From Rarobacter incanus (GTDB lineage Bacteria; Actinomycetota; Actinomycetes; Actinomycetales; Cellulomonadaceae): a DNA stretch of 64,000 nt. The stretch lies in the NCBI RefSeq assembly GCF_006715765.1, contig NZ_VFNV01000001.1:1612001-1676000 (forward strand). Reading direction: 5' to 3'. Positions 34,853-45,700 of this stretch are shown here, piece by piece. The notes under the pieces were generated by a model. That model was not told where the DNA came from. It searched no databases and worked only from the letters and a program-made list of their open reading frames with translations. Position 1 is the first letter of the stretch. Each line of letters begins with the position of its first letter. Made by a program: the position numbers and the translations under genes.

Positions 34853-37800
34853 CTACCGCTTGGTCTTCACTTTGACGACCTTCGACTTAGCGCCCGTAAT
34901 GTTCGGGCTCTGCGCCGGAGTAAACGTCGCGCGCACCTTCAGTGTCTTGGCCTTGGTGTACTTCTTCTTGATGCTCACCTTGATGGTGGTGCCTGAGAAG
35001 TTGCGCGTAGCGACCTTCTTCTTGCCGACCCGCACCGTAATCGTGCCGGTGGCGGCGCTTCCATTGGATGACTTTCCGACCGCAATCCTGACCGTGAACT
35101 TCTTGCCGCGCTTGATGCGCTTCTTCGAAGTGACGGTCACCTTACCGGACTTCGCCCGGGTGATCGTGAGCGATGCGGCTTCGCTAGATGCGGAGCGCGC
35201 CGTCGACGAACCCACGAAGATCGCGACGGGCCTATACGAGCCGACCGGGAGCTTGACTGCCAGCGAGGCCTTGCCAGCGGTCAACACTGCCTGCCCGAGG
35301 TATGTATCGCCGGAGAGAAAGACCACGGTCCCGGTCACGCTGGGCGTCACCGCGGCAGTGAGAGTGACGCGGCTTCCGTACTGCGCGGTCGCCACCGATG
35401 ACTTCACGGTAACCTGCGGACTGATCGCGCCGGTGTCGCCTCCGCCGGGGTTATCCCCGCCGCCGGGGTTGTCGCCTCCGCCGGGGTTATCCCCTCCGCC
35501 GGGGTTGTCGCCGCCGCCGGGGTTGCTATCGGCCGGCTTCACGGTGAGGTCCTTGGTGATCGTGGCTCCCGAGATCGCCCCGACGGCTTTGAACTGCACC
35601 GTGCCGGATTGATCGCCGACGTTGATAGTGCCACCGATTTCACCTTGCGCGTTCGCCGTGACCGTCACGGTCACTGACCCCAGGGACACCGAGACGGTCT
35701 CGTCCGGCGCGAAGCCCTGTCCGGCAAAGGCGTAGTCCTTACCGGCCGTTGCCTCAGCCGGGCTGTCGGAGGTGGGTTGGTATGTCACCTCCACGGATCC
35801 GACCTGTTCACTTTGCACAACGGTGCCCGCCACGGTCACGGTGACGGTCACGGGCTGCGCCCCGCCTGCCAGCACTCCGATGGCAGTCGTTGCGGTAACC
35901 GTTCCGTGAGCGGATGCGCTTGCGGATGGGCCGCTTGGCCCGTCGATGCCGACCCTGACGGTGACCTTGGCGTCCGCGGGCAATCCCGAGCCCGTCACCG
36001 TCACTTGCTCCCCCACGTGCCCGGAGGCAGTCTCGAGGTTGAAGGTCGCGGCTCCGTACGAACCCGAATCCGCCGGTTCGCCGGTGCCCGGCGTCGCGAC
36101 TGGCGAACTAATGGCCCCCGCGCTCGTGCCCACGGAGAAGATGTGCATCATTCCGGAGGTGACGTCCTTGGGAAGCGTCACGGTTGCGATCGTCTTCGAT
36201 GAATCCAGCTCGGCGGGCTTTGAGCTGTAGACCCGCCAGGTGGTGCCGTCTAATGTGCCGTCGCTCTTGAGGCGGTTTGAGCCGGTCAAACGCGACTTAT
36301 TGGTGTCAGTATCGGTCCAGCTACCGGGCGTCCAATCCGGGAATGATACGGGGATCGCGACGCTCGTGCCATCCGTGTATGTGACCGTAGCCGTGCCGCT
36401 TGAGGGGCCGTTCGTTGCGGTGCCGAGGAAGGAGATGGAGGATGCCTTTATGCCATCACCGCTGAGTTGCTGGCCGTTGGGGAGCCAGTTGTCGGGCTCC
36501 TTTGCCGCGGCGGAGGGCCACTTGTATGTGATCCCGTCGTAGGAAAGCGACGCCCCGGGCGTTGCCCCGGCGGATGCCAGCTGTGAGCGCGGGAACGTCG
36601 TGCCGCCCACGTCCAATGAACCGGCATTCTTTGTTCCCACGTCACCCGTTCCCACCGCATTCATCGCGTTGGAGTTGTCCCCGAATGAGGGCGGAACATC
36701 GTCGGCGGCGGTTCCCCAAGCGTTCGACGTCGAGGAGTTCATGGTGAAATCGAGTGTGCCCCCATCGCGGGTGAACCATTCGGGCAGGTACGACTTGGTC
36801 CAGTTCTGGCCGCGCACCTTCAGCGCGGAAATGTAACGGTTGGACGACTGGCCCGCGGCTTTGATCGAAATGGTCCGGCCGCCGTTTGCCTTCGCCAGGA
36901 CCGAGCCGTCGAGGCTCTTGGACTGAATGACCACGGAGTCGAAGCTGGGCGACGTGACCAGCAACTCCGCGCGACCGAAAATCGCCGGATACAGGCCGAT
37001 CGAGGACCAGACGTACCAGGACGACAACGACCCCAGGTCGTCATTGCCGGGCAGACCCACGCCGGTAGAACCGGAGAAGCCCGGGTTGGCGCACGCCGCA
37101 TCGACCGCGTTTGCGCAGTACATGGTTGCGCGCGCCTTGTCCAGAACCTGCGTGGCCTTGGCTGGCTTGCCTAGCCAGTTGTACACCCAGGGGGTGTGCA
37201 TGGAGGGCTGGTTTGACATGTACATGCCGGTCGACGACGAGCCCGACACATCGAGTCGGTTAAGGGTCGGGTAGTTGAACAGGGAGTCCAGGTACGATTC
37301 TGCGGCGCTGGCGCCGCCCAGCGCGCTGATGACCCCCGCCATGTTCTGCGTCATGTACCACTGGTACTGGTTCGCTGTCGATTGGTCGAATTGGTCCTTG
37401 CCTTGGGCGTTTGAATCGGGGGCGCCCGAACTATTCGACCGTTTGGTCAGGTCAAACGCCGCCCAGAACCCCTTGCGGTCGCGCGGTACGATGCGGTTCG
37501 CGTTCGCCGACGAGTTTTGATTGACCAGGTTCCGCCAGCTATTCGAACGCACCATGTACTTGTTGTAGGTCGAGGTGTTCGCGAGGCGCTGCGCTAGCTG
37601 CGCGACCCCGAAGTCGGCCGTCGCGTAGTCCATCGTGGTCGACGTCGCCACGGAGTTCCGGTCCTCGATGAACCCGGTGCCCGCGTACTGGACAAAGTTC
37701 GACCTGAAGTAGCTGTCCTTACCTAGCGACGTGGCATCGACCATCGAGGTCAGCGCCCCCTGCGCGTCGAAATCGGTGGATCCGAATGCGTAGAGGGAGG

Positions 37801-39325
37801 CGACGATGGACTGCATGCCGTCGCCCTCCATCTTCTTCTGCGCCGCCCCGAGGTGCGGCCAGTTGTACCAGGTGCCGACCTGCTTGCTCATGTTGTAGAT
37901 CGACGAGGCCATGTCGGATCCGACCTGCGGGAACAGCATGGCGATCAGTTGCATTTGCCCGCGCAGCGAGTCCCACGAGGAGTAGGTGACATATTCGTGC
38001 TCTTGCCCCGCGGCGAGTTGCTTGATCGCATCACCAGATGTGGGCCAGTCGTTCTTGGCCTTGGAGTCCTTGTAGTAGCCGCGGTACTGCCCGTTGACGT
38101 CCTCATAGACGTTCGGGTGCAGCAGCGAGTGATACACCGCGGTGTAGAACTTGGTGCGCTCCGCATCCGTGCCGCCGGTGGCTTTCACGGTGCTGAGCGC
38201 GTTTTCCCAGGCGGTGCGGGCGCCGGCGCGCAGGGCATCAAAGCTCTTGGATGCGGGGGCCTCCGCGGTGCGGTTCAGCGCGGCGTTCGCGTCGGAAACG
38301 TAGCTGATTCCGGTGCGCATTTCCACATCCGCCCCATCGGCGAATTTGAGCACGACGCCGAACTTGTTGCGACCGTTCTTCGATCCGTCCGTCGTGGTAT
38401 TGACGGACGAGTCCGCCGTCTGCGCGGAGGACGTGGTCACGGCGGTGCTGGTGCCGTCCTGCCACGTGCTGACGGCCGTGAAGGGTTGGTCAAATGTGGT
38501 GGAGAAGAAGATCCGGTAGGAACCTTCGTTGCAGACGGTCTTTGCGGTGGCGAAGCCCGAGATGGTGCGGTTTGCGGCGTCGACCTTGACCTCGGAGAGC
38601 CCGTTGGAGTTGTTCGAGCCGGAGACGTTGAAGAGGACGGCCGCATCCTTGCCAGCCGGGAACGCGATCTTCGCGGCACCCGTGCGAGTGGTTGCGGTTA
38701 GCTCCACGGTCGTGTCTTTGGCGCCGGAATTGTCTTGCGCGGATGAGCCGCCGTCGGTGTCGAGCTTGACCTTGTAGTACCCGGGCGAGCCCTGCTCGTC
38801 AGCGTGCAGGAAGCGGCTCGCGAAATTGTCGCGGAAGTTACCGTCGCTGGTCCCGGGGGTGCCGGAACTTGCCGGAAGGGTTCCGTCGTCGTTGACGGTC
38901 CCGGTGTAGGGCAGGAACGGAATGTCGAACCCGGAGAAGCGATCGTTGCAGCCGGTGCCCGACAGGCGGGTCATGCCGAATCCGCGAATGAAGATGTCGG
39001 AGTACGACGTCATGTACGCGCCGTCGTTCCCGTACTCGTTCTGCCAGTTCGTATTGGTGTAGGCGGTTGTGGTCGGGGAAAACTGGACCATACCGAACGG
39101 AGTGGTTGCCCCGGGCCAGGTGTTACCGAAGGCGTCGTTGGCCTTGACCTGGCTGTTGTCCTTGGCCGTGCCGATCCACATGTTTACTGCGTCATAGGCG
39201 CTCAGTTCGGCTGCCTGGGCGGGCGCCGCGGTGGCGAACGCTCCGGCGACCAGAGCGGTAGCCGCCGCAAGGGCCACCGATACGCGGCGGGCGCGGCCGC
39301 CACCCACTAACTTATATGTCTTCAC
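34853..39325 (-). CDS. Secreted GH92 enzyme 2, Gln in place of catalytic-acid Glu
   Basis: 1490 residues: signal peptide about 1–38; GH92 domain about 39–880; shared Asp-Trp module about 890–1085 (FPRSQLASAGATPG, SFPDWTPGSW); two IPT/Ig-like domains; PGGGDN linker about 1267–1295; Ig-like domain; cationic C-terminus. Catalytic base region D762/D763 is intact in PGNDDLGSLSSWYVW. The acid position reads FDQSTANQYQWYMTQN, Gln648, where the paralogues have Glu. In the Cellulosimicrobium enzyme that hydrolyses mannose-1-phospho-6-mannose the acid is likewise Gln, because phosphate is a good leaving group. Predicted phosphomannan-uncapping enzyme. Single gene with its own operator; GTG start. Confidence 0.9.
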   Translation of the reverse strand: MKTYKLVGGGRARRVSVALAAATALVAGAFATAAPAQAAELSAYDAVNMWIGTAKDNSQVKANDAFGNTWPGATTPFGMVQFSPTTTAYTNTNWQNEYGNDGAYMTSYSDIFIRGFGMTRLSGTGCNDRFSGFDIPFLPYTGTVNDDGTLPASSGTPGTSDGNFRDNFASRFLHADEQGSPGYYKVKLDTDGGSSAQDNSGAKDTTVELTATTRTGAAKIAFPAGKDAAVLFNVSGSNNSNGLSEVKVDAANRTISGFATAKTVCNEGSYRIFFSTTFDQPFTAVSTWQDGTSTAVTTSSAQTADSSVNTTTDGSKNGRNKFGVVLKFADGADVEMRTGISYVSDANAALNRTAEAPASKSFDALRAGARTAWENALSTVKATGGTDAERTKFYTAVYHSLLHPNVYEDVNGQYRGYYKDSKAKNDWPTSGDAIKQLAAGQEHEYVTYSSWDSLRGQMQLIAMLFPQVGSDMASSIYNMSKQVGTWYNWPHLGAAQKKMEGDGMQSIVASLYAFGSTDFDAQGALTSMVDATSLGKDSYFRSNFVQYAGTGFIEDRNSVATSTTMDYATADFGVAQLAQRLANTSTYNKYMVRSNSWRNLVNQNSSANANRIVPRDRKGFWAAFDLTKRSNSSGAPDSNAQGKDQFDQSTANQYQWYMTQNMAGVISALGGASAAESYLDSLFNYPTLNRLDVSGSSSTGMYMSNQPSMHTPWVYNWLGKPAKATQVLDKARATMYCANAVDAACANPGFSGSTGVGLPGNDDLGSLSSWYVWSSIGLYPAIFGRAELLVTSPSFDSVVIQSKSLDGSVLAKANGGRTISIKAAGQSSNRYISALKVRGQNWTKSYLPEWFTRDGGTLDFTMNSSTSNAWGTAADDVPPSFGDNSNAMNAVGTGDVGTKNAGSLDVGGTTFPRSQLASAGATPGASLSYDGITYKWPSAAAKEPDNWLPNGQQLSGDGIKASSISFLGTATNGPSSGTATVTYTDGTSVAIPVSFPDWTPGSWTDTDTNKSRLTGSNRLKSDGTLDGTTWRVYSSKPAELDSSKTIATVTLPKDVTSGMMHIFSVGTSAGAISSPVATPGTGEPADSGSYGAATFNLETASGHVGEQVTVTGSGLPADAKVTVRVGIDGPSGPSASASAHGTVTATTAIGVLAGGAQPVTVTVTVAGTVVQSEQVGSVEVTYQPTSDSPAEATAGKDYAFAGQGFAPDETVSVSLGSVTVTVTANAQGEIGGTINVGDQSGTVQFKAVGAISGATITKDLTVKPADSNPGGGDNPGGGDNPGGGDNPGGGDNPGGGDTGAISPQVTVKSSVATAQYGSRVTLTAAVTPSVTGTVVFLSGDTYLGQAVLTAGKASLAVKLPVGSYRPVAIFVGSSTARSASSEAASLTITRAKSGKVTVTSKKRIKRGKKFTVRIAVGKSSNGSAATGTITVRVGKKKVATRNFSGTTIKVSIKKKYTKAKTLKVRATFTPAQSPNITGAKSKVVKVKTKR

Positions 39326-39505
39326 TCTTGTCCTGCCTGTCCTGCGAATATGCGAGGCGATGGTCCCGTGACCTGTGTTTCGCCCGTCGAAATGGGGTTT
39401 GACCTGCGCGTTCAGGCTCTCACCGCAGATTGAACTGTCCGCGAAATACTGGTGAAGATGGCCCGAATTGTTGAACCGGTTTGGGAGAGATTTCCTCGCT
39501 TTGCT

Positions 39506-39561
39506 GACAACGGTGTCATGTAGTCACCTACGAGCGTACGAACGACGCGTTGTCATGTCAA
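39506..39561 (-). promoter_or_regulatory. Promoter and LacI-type operator of GH92 2
   Basis: On the minus strand TTGACA (39556–39561) and TACGCT (39534–39539) are separated by 16 bp. The operator TGACAACGGTGTCA (39506–39519, one mismatch to the palindrome) lies downstream of the -10. A half site CGTTGTCA (39548–39555) falls inside the promoter spacer. Part of the 421-bp divergent spacer between GH92 2 and 3, which holds no gene. Confidence 0.72.
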
Positions 39562-39607
39562 ACATTTCCGGTTCGCTTCCGACAGCTATCGCCGCCCCGC
39601 GCAGCGG

Positions 39608-39658
39608 TTGACGTGAGACCTAAAGTCGGATAACGTCCAAGTGCTGACAACGTTGTCG
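39608..39658 (+). promoter_or_regulatory. Promoter and LacI-type operator of GH92 3
   Basis: TTGACG (39608–39613), 17-bp spacer, TAACGT (39631–39636), then operator TGACAACGTTGTCG (39645–39658, one mismatch) starting 9 bp after the -10. The arrangement matches the GH92 4 promoter, so repressor binding would block initiation. Confidence 0.78.
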
Positions 39659-39746
39659 CCACATTTCGTTGCGCTTGCCCAATCTTGCGCGCGGCGCATC
39701 GTTGCCCGGCTCGAACAACAATCGTGAGTGACGAAGGGTAGCCGCC

Positions 39747-42700
39747 ATGCTGCACACACCGAACCAACCCCGCAAGTTTGCGCGCCGGCCGCACCGAATC
39801 GCCGCTGCCGCCCTGACCTGCGCCGGTGCGCTCGTTCTGGCGCCGTTGGTCAGTGCGCCCGCGGCGTTGGCCGCGGCCACCTGGTCCACCTCGTTCGAGT
39901 CCGGGGACCCGCAGCCCGTTGCTTCGAACAACGCTGGGTCCGCCAACGTGGGGTCGACCTATTTGGCGGGCTCGCTGGCGCAATCGGTTTCGGGCATCGC
40001 GGCGACGTCAGAAAACTCGCCAAGCGAGACGGCCGCCAAACTCGTGGACGGCGACGCTGCGACGAAGTGGTTGGCCTTTGCGCAACCAAGCACGTCAAGT
40101 CCGTTGGAAATAACGGTCACGCTGAGTTCGGCAAAAGTGGTGAAGAAGTACCAACTGATTTCGGGGGGCGACGCCGCCGAACGCGACCCGAAGGCGTGGA
40201 AGCTCATGGCCCGCGCCGGCAGCGGTAGTTGGCAGGAACTAAGTGACAAGTCCGGCCAGACTTTTGAATCGCGCGGAGCCGCCAAGGTGTACGACGTAAC
40301 GAACACGACCGCGTACGACCAGTACAAGCTCGTGATCCGCGAAAATGCGGGGGGCACCATCACGCAGCTGGCCGACCTCGACCTGTCGGATGGATCCTCG
40401 ACCCAGGTTGGCGGCGGAATGACGATCACGGCGGGCGGCGGCCCGACCAGCGGCTCGAACATCAAGTCCGGCGCGGGCTGGACCGGGATGAAGGCGCTGA
40501 AATACGCCGGCACAATCTCCGCGAGCGGATCGGCGAATGCGGCTTCGGTGTTGTTCGACAACCTGAACATCGCCGTTGGCTCCGACACCGAACTCGCGTA
40601 CATGATCCTGCCCCAGATGAACAGCAACGACAGCAGGTATTCGGCGTCGGACGACTCGAGCAAAAAGTACCCCGCGACCTACGCCGCCCTCGACGTCGAG
40701 TTCACCGACGGGACGCGGGCCTCGTCCCTCAACCTCACCGACCAATACGGATACGGGTTCACCGCCCGTGGGCAGGGCGTAGGGAAGGTCCTGTACGGGA
40801 ACCAATGGAACAGCGTACGCGTGAGCCTGGGGGCGGGTGCCGCAGGCAAGACGGTCAAGAAGATCTTGATGACGTACGAGAACCCGGTCGGGGTCAGGGC
40901 CACGTCGTTCAGCGGCTATGTCGACGACATCAAGGTGCGGCAGGCCCAGCCCATCAACAGCTCATCGCTGACGAACTACGTTGACACGCGCCGCGGATCG
41001 AATTCCTCCGGGTCGTTCTCGCGCGGGAACAACATCCCCGCGACGGCCATGCCCAACGGTTTCAACTTCGTCACCCCCGTGACCCGGGCGGATCAGGATT
41101 CGTGGATCCACAATTGGCAGGGCAACAACGATGACGACAACAAGAGTCGCCTGCAGGCCATCATGATTTCCCACGAAACCAGCCCGTGGATGGGCGACCG
41201 CGCGCAGATCGCCGTCATGCCGGACAAGGACGGCGGCAGGCCGTCGGGCGATCTGAACGCCCGCTCCATGTCGTTCAGCCGCGACAATGAGGTTGCCCAA
41301 CCGGATTATTACAAAGTCGCGTTCGACTCGAAGATCACCACCGAGGTCACGATGACCAACCACGGCGGGATCTACCGATTCACGAACGACAACGACGAGT
41401 CGGGGATACGCGTCGTGCTCGACCGCACGTTCAGCGGCGAACAGGGTCAGCTCAACATCGACGCCTCCGGCAACGTGACCGGGTGGGTCGAGGGCGGTTC
41501 GGGGCTTTCGACGGGCAACTCGCGCATGTTCATCTCCGGGAAGTTCTCGAAGAACCCCACCGCGCGTGACTCCGCGTCGGACCGCGCCGGCAGCGCCTAC
41601 GGCCGATTCGCGATCTCCGGTAGCGACCGCACCGTCGAACTGCGGTGGGCGACATCCTTCATTTCCCAGGACCAGGCCGCGAAGAACCTGGCGCGGGAGG
41701 TGACCGGAAAGTCCTTCGACCAGATCCGCAACCTGGCGAAGGCGGCGTGGAACGAGCGCCTGGGCGTCATCGATCTCACCGGCTCCAACGCCACGGACGT
41801 CGAAAAGGTCAACATCTATTCGGATCTATACCGCCTCAACATCTACCCGAACATCCTGCACGAGGACGTCTCGGCGCTGGGATCTGCCACGCCCGAATGG
41901 AAGTACGCGAGCCCGCTGGCGCAAAAGAGCGGCAACGCGACGGCCACGTCGACCAATGCGCAGGTCAAGAGCGGGAAAATGTACGTCAACAACGGGTTCT
42001 GGGACACGTATCGGACCGCGTGGCCGCTCTACGCCTTCCTGTACCCGGATCTGTCGGAGGAACTGGTCGACGGATTTGTCCAGCAATACCGGGATTCCGG
42101 CTGGATATCGCGGTGGAGTTCACCCGGATACGCGGATCTTATGACAGGGACGAGTTCCGACGCCGCCTTCGCGGAGGCCTACACATCGGGGGCCATCAGC
42201 ACGAAACTCGCGGAGGAGGCCTACACGGCGGGCGTCAAGAATGCCACGGTGGTGCCGTCGGGCAACACGCCAGCAGGCACCGGATCGAACCAGGTCGGGC
42301 GCAAGTCAATCGATAATTCTCAGTTCCTGGGGTACACCCCGGTCCTGCAACCCGAGTCGGTATCGTGGGGCCTGGAGGGCTACATCAACGACTACGCGCT
42401 GGGCAAGATGGCCCAGAAGCTGTCGCAGGACACCAGCCTTAGTGCAGCCAAGCGGAAGCGTTACACAGGCGAGGCGCAGTACTTCCTGACCCGTTCCGAG
42501 GACTACTCCAACATCTTCGACTCGTCCATCGGGGGCAACTCGAAGGGATTCTTCCAGGGGAAGTACGTCGATGGTTCATGGGTATACAAGGCCGGCCAGT
42601 ATTCGGACTCAACCGCGCGCAGCGAGGGCATCTACAACCCCGAGGATTGGGATCTGGGCAAGGATTACAACTACAACGGCAACCACCTCTACACCGAAAC

Positions 42701-45700
42701 CGACGGCTGGAACTTCGCCTTCCACGCGCCCTTCGATGTGGATGGCTTGGCGGCCCTGTACGGCGGCAAGCAGGGGCTGGTCAACAAGCTCAAGACCTTC
42801 TATTCGACCCCGGAGCGGGCCTGGAGCCGCAGCATTCACGAGACATTCGAGGCCCGGGACGTCCGCATGGGCCAGTTCGGGATGAGCAACCAGGTTTCGC
42901 ACCACATCCCGTACATCTCGGCGGCGGCGGGTGACCCGACAACGACCCAAGAGGTAGTTTCCGAGGTCATGCAGCGACTGTTCGTCGGATCGGAAATCGG
43001 CCAGGGGTACCCCGGCGACGAGGACAACGGGGAGATGAGTTCCTGGTACATCTTCTCCGCGATGGGGTTCTACCCCTTGGCGCTGGGTTCCGGTAACTAC
43101 ACGATCGGCACGCCGCTACTCGACAAGATGGTCATCAAGCGCACCCCAGCGCGCGGTGGCGATCTTACGATCACCGCGCCGGGCAAGACCTGGGCCAAAA
43201 AGTACGTGTCCGGGGTCTCGCTCACCACGGGCGGATCCACCAAGCAACTGACCACGACGAGCCTGTCGCAAAGCGACCTGCGCGCCGCCTCCGCGTTGAA
43301 CTTCACCGTTTCTGAGACGGCGTCTTCGTGGGGTTCGCAGGACCTGGACGCCGACTCGCCGCAGGTGCATCGAGACGTTCTCGGCGGGTCAACGGGCACG
43401 ACGTCGGTGACGAGCGGAACCAACACCGGATCGCTGTACGACAACTCATCGCTCTCGGACGGGTCCTTCGGCTCCGCGACCGGAAACATCACCTGGACGG
43501 CGAACAGCGGTACCGTGACGGTGGACTCGTACACCATTACTAGCGGAACCGACAAGAACAACGGTTCGCCAAAGTCGTGGCAGTTCCAGGGATTCGATGC
43601 CGATACCGGCTGGAAGACGCTCGATTCCCACCAGAACGAGAGCTTCGATTGGAACCGGCAGACCCGCCCATTTGCAATTTCGGACCCCGGGGATTACTCC
43701 GCCTACCGCTTGCTCATCACCGGCACGAATAGCGGTAACGTTTCGATGGCCGAAGTCGAGTTCTTGGTCTCCGGCGTGCCGGTCGGGGATACGCTCGGCG
43801 TGAGCGCCACGGATCAAAGCGGCGTGCGCGCGGGGCAACCGCTGAGCGCAACCGTGGGAGCCGTGAGCGGTGTCACCTCGACCGCCGGGCTGACCGCGAG
43901 CGTCGACTACGGGGACGGAACCGCGCAACGAACCCTCGGCCTGGAAAGCGATGGTCTTACCGGAGTCCGGATGCGAGCAAACCACACCTACTCGCTGCCG
44001 GGCACCTACACGATGACCGTCAAGGTCACCAAGGGTGGGTCGACGGTGACGGACACGGCGACGGTGACGGTGGTGCGCGACGCCGCGCTCACGGCCTACT
44101 TCAACAGCGCGTGCACGACGACGCTCGGAACGGCCGCCGACTGCGACGGCAACGGGTATGCATTTGATCGCACCCAGTTGGCTGCCAGTGGCTGGACTAG
44201 CGGGGCGACGGTGAAGCACCCCAGCGACTCGTCGGTAAAGTTAGTCGTGCCCAGCACGTCAGCGGGTGAGCCAGATAACGTCGTGGCGCTCGGGCAGACC
44301 ATTGCGCTCAACCTCGGTTCGGGGGCCACGAAGCTCGCGGTGTACGGTACGGCCAACGAGGGGGCGCACAGCGGCAAGGCGCGGATTCACTACGCCAACG
44401 GCGAGTCGACCGAATTCGACCTGAGCTTCGGCGACTGGGTCGGCGGCGTGAGTTCCGGCACCGTAGTCGGTTCCTCGAATCGGCGGCTGCTGAACGCCGG
44501 CACCGGCGACGATCTGAAGGTCGGTATCTTCGCCTCGCAGGTGATTTCGCTGAAATCGGGGACCACGCCGATCTCGATCACCCTTCCCGCGATCGCGACG
44601 GGCATTTCGAAGGGCCAGATTCACGTTTTCGGCATTGCAAGCGACGGCACGACCAGTTCCGTTCCGGCGCTCATTTTCACCGCCGGATCGAGCGTTTCCG
44701 GCGTCGCCGGGACGGAGACGGAGTACGTGCTGGGAACCGCCGCCGGAGGCGCCGGCGCGGGGCAGTATTCGGCGTCGATTGCGTGGGGCGATGGCGGTCC
44801 CGTTACCCTTGCCACCGTCCGCGACGGCAAGATTGTGGGGAAGCACACCTACGCGAAGGCCGGCACCTATAACGTGGTGGTGACCCTCGACGACGGGCAG
44901 CAGTCGGTTTCCGGGGCGGTAGGCGTGACCGCGACCGAGCCATCCGGTGGTGGTGATGGTGGTAACACCGGCGGTGGCGATGGTGGTAACACCGGTGGTG
45001 GTGATGGCGGTAACACTGGCGGTGGGAACACCGGTGGTGGTGATGGCGGTAACACTGGCGGTGGGAACACCGGCGGTGGTGACGGTGGTAACACTGGCGG
45101 TGGGAACACCGGTGGTGGCGATGGTGGGAACACCGGCGGTAGTGATGGGACGGGGACAGACCCGACAACCGTTCGCGTGTGGGCGCCGACCGCCTCGAAG
45201 GCCTCGCAGCCTTACGGTGCGATTGCCAAGCGCCGCGTCACAGTTTCGGCCGTGGTCGCAGGAATGACCCAGGGGACGGTGACGTTCAAGTCCGGGGCGA
45301 AGGTTTTGGCTACAGCGAAGATTCGTCGGCAGGGGAGTGTTTATGTTGCTTCGGCTGTTTTGCCGGCGAAGTTGCGGGTTGGTTCGTATGGTCGGGTGAC
45401 GGCGTCGGTGGTTGTTGGTGGGCGTGTTGTGAGTTCGCCGGTGTCTGGTCAGGTCGTGCGGGTGGTCAAGGCTAGCTTGAAGAAGGTGAAGGTGAAGCAG
45501 GTTGCTGGTTCGCGTGTGAAGGTGCGCGTGAAGTTGGGCAAGTTGTCGTCGGGCGTGTGGCCTTCTGGTTCGGTGCGTGTTGTTGTTGGTAAGCGCGTGT
45601 TGGCGAAGAAGAAGGTGAAGGTTTCGGCGAAGGGGAAGGTGACGGTGCGGTTGAAGAAGGCCGTGTCGAAGGGTGTGAAGGTGCGGGTGAAGTTCGTGCC

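Noticed and set aside
39548-39555. Fifth full LacI operator in the GH92 2–3 spacer
   Set aside because: Only the half site CGTTGTCA is present; the other half does not match.
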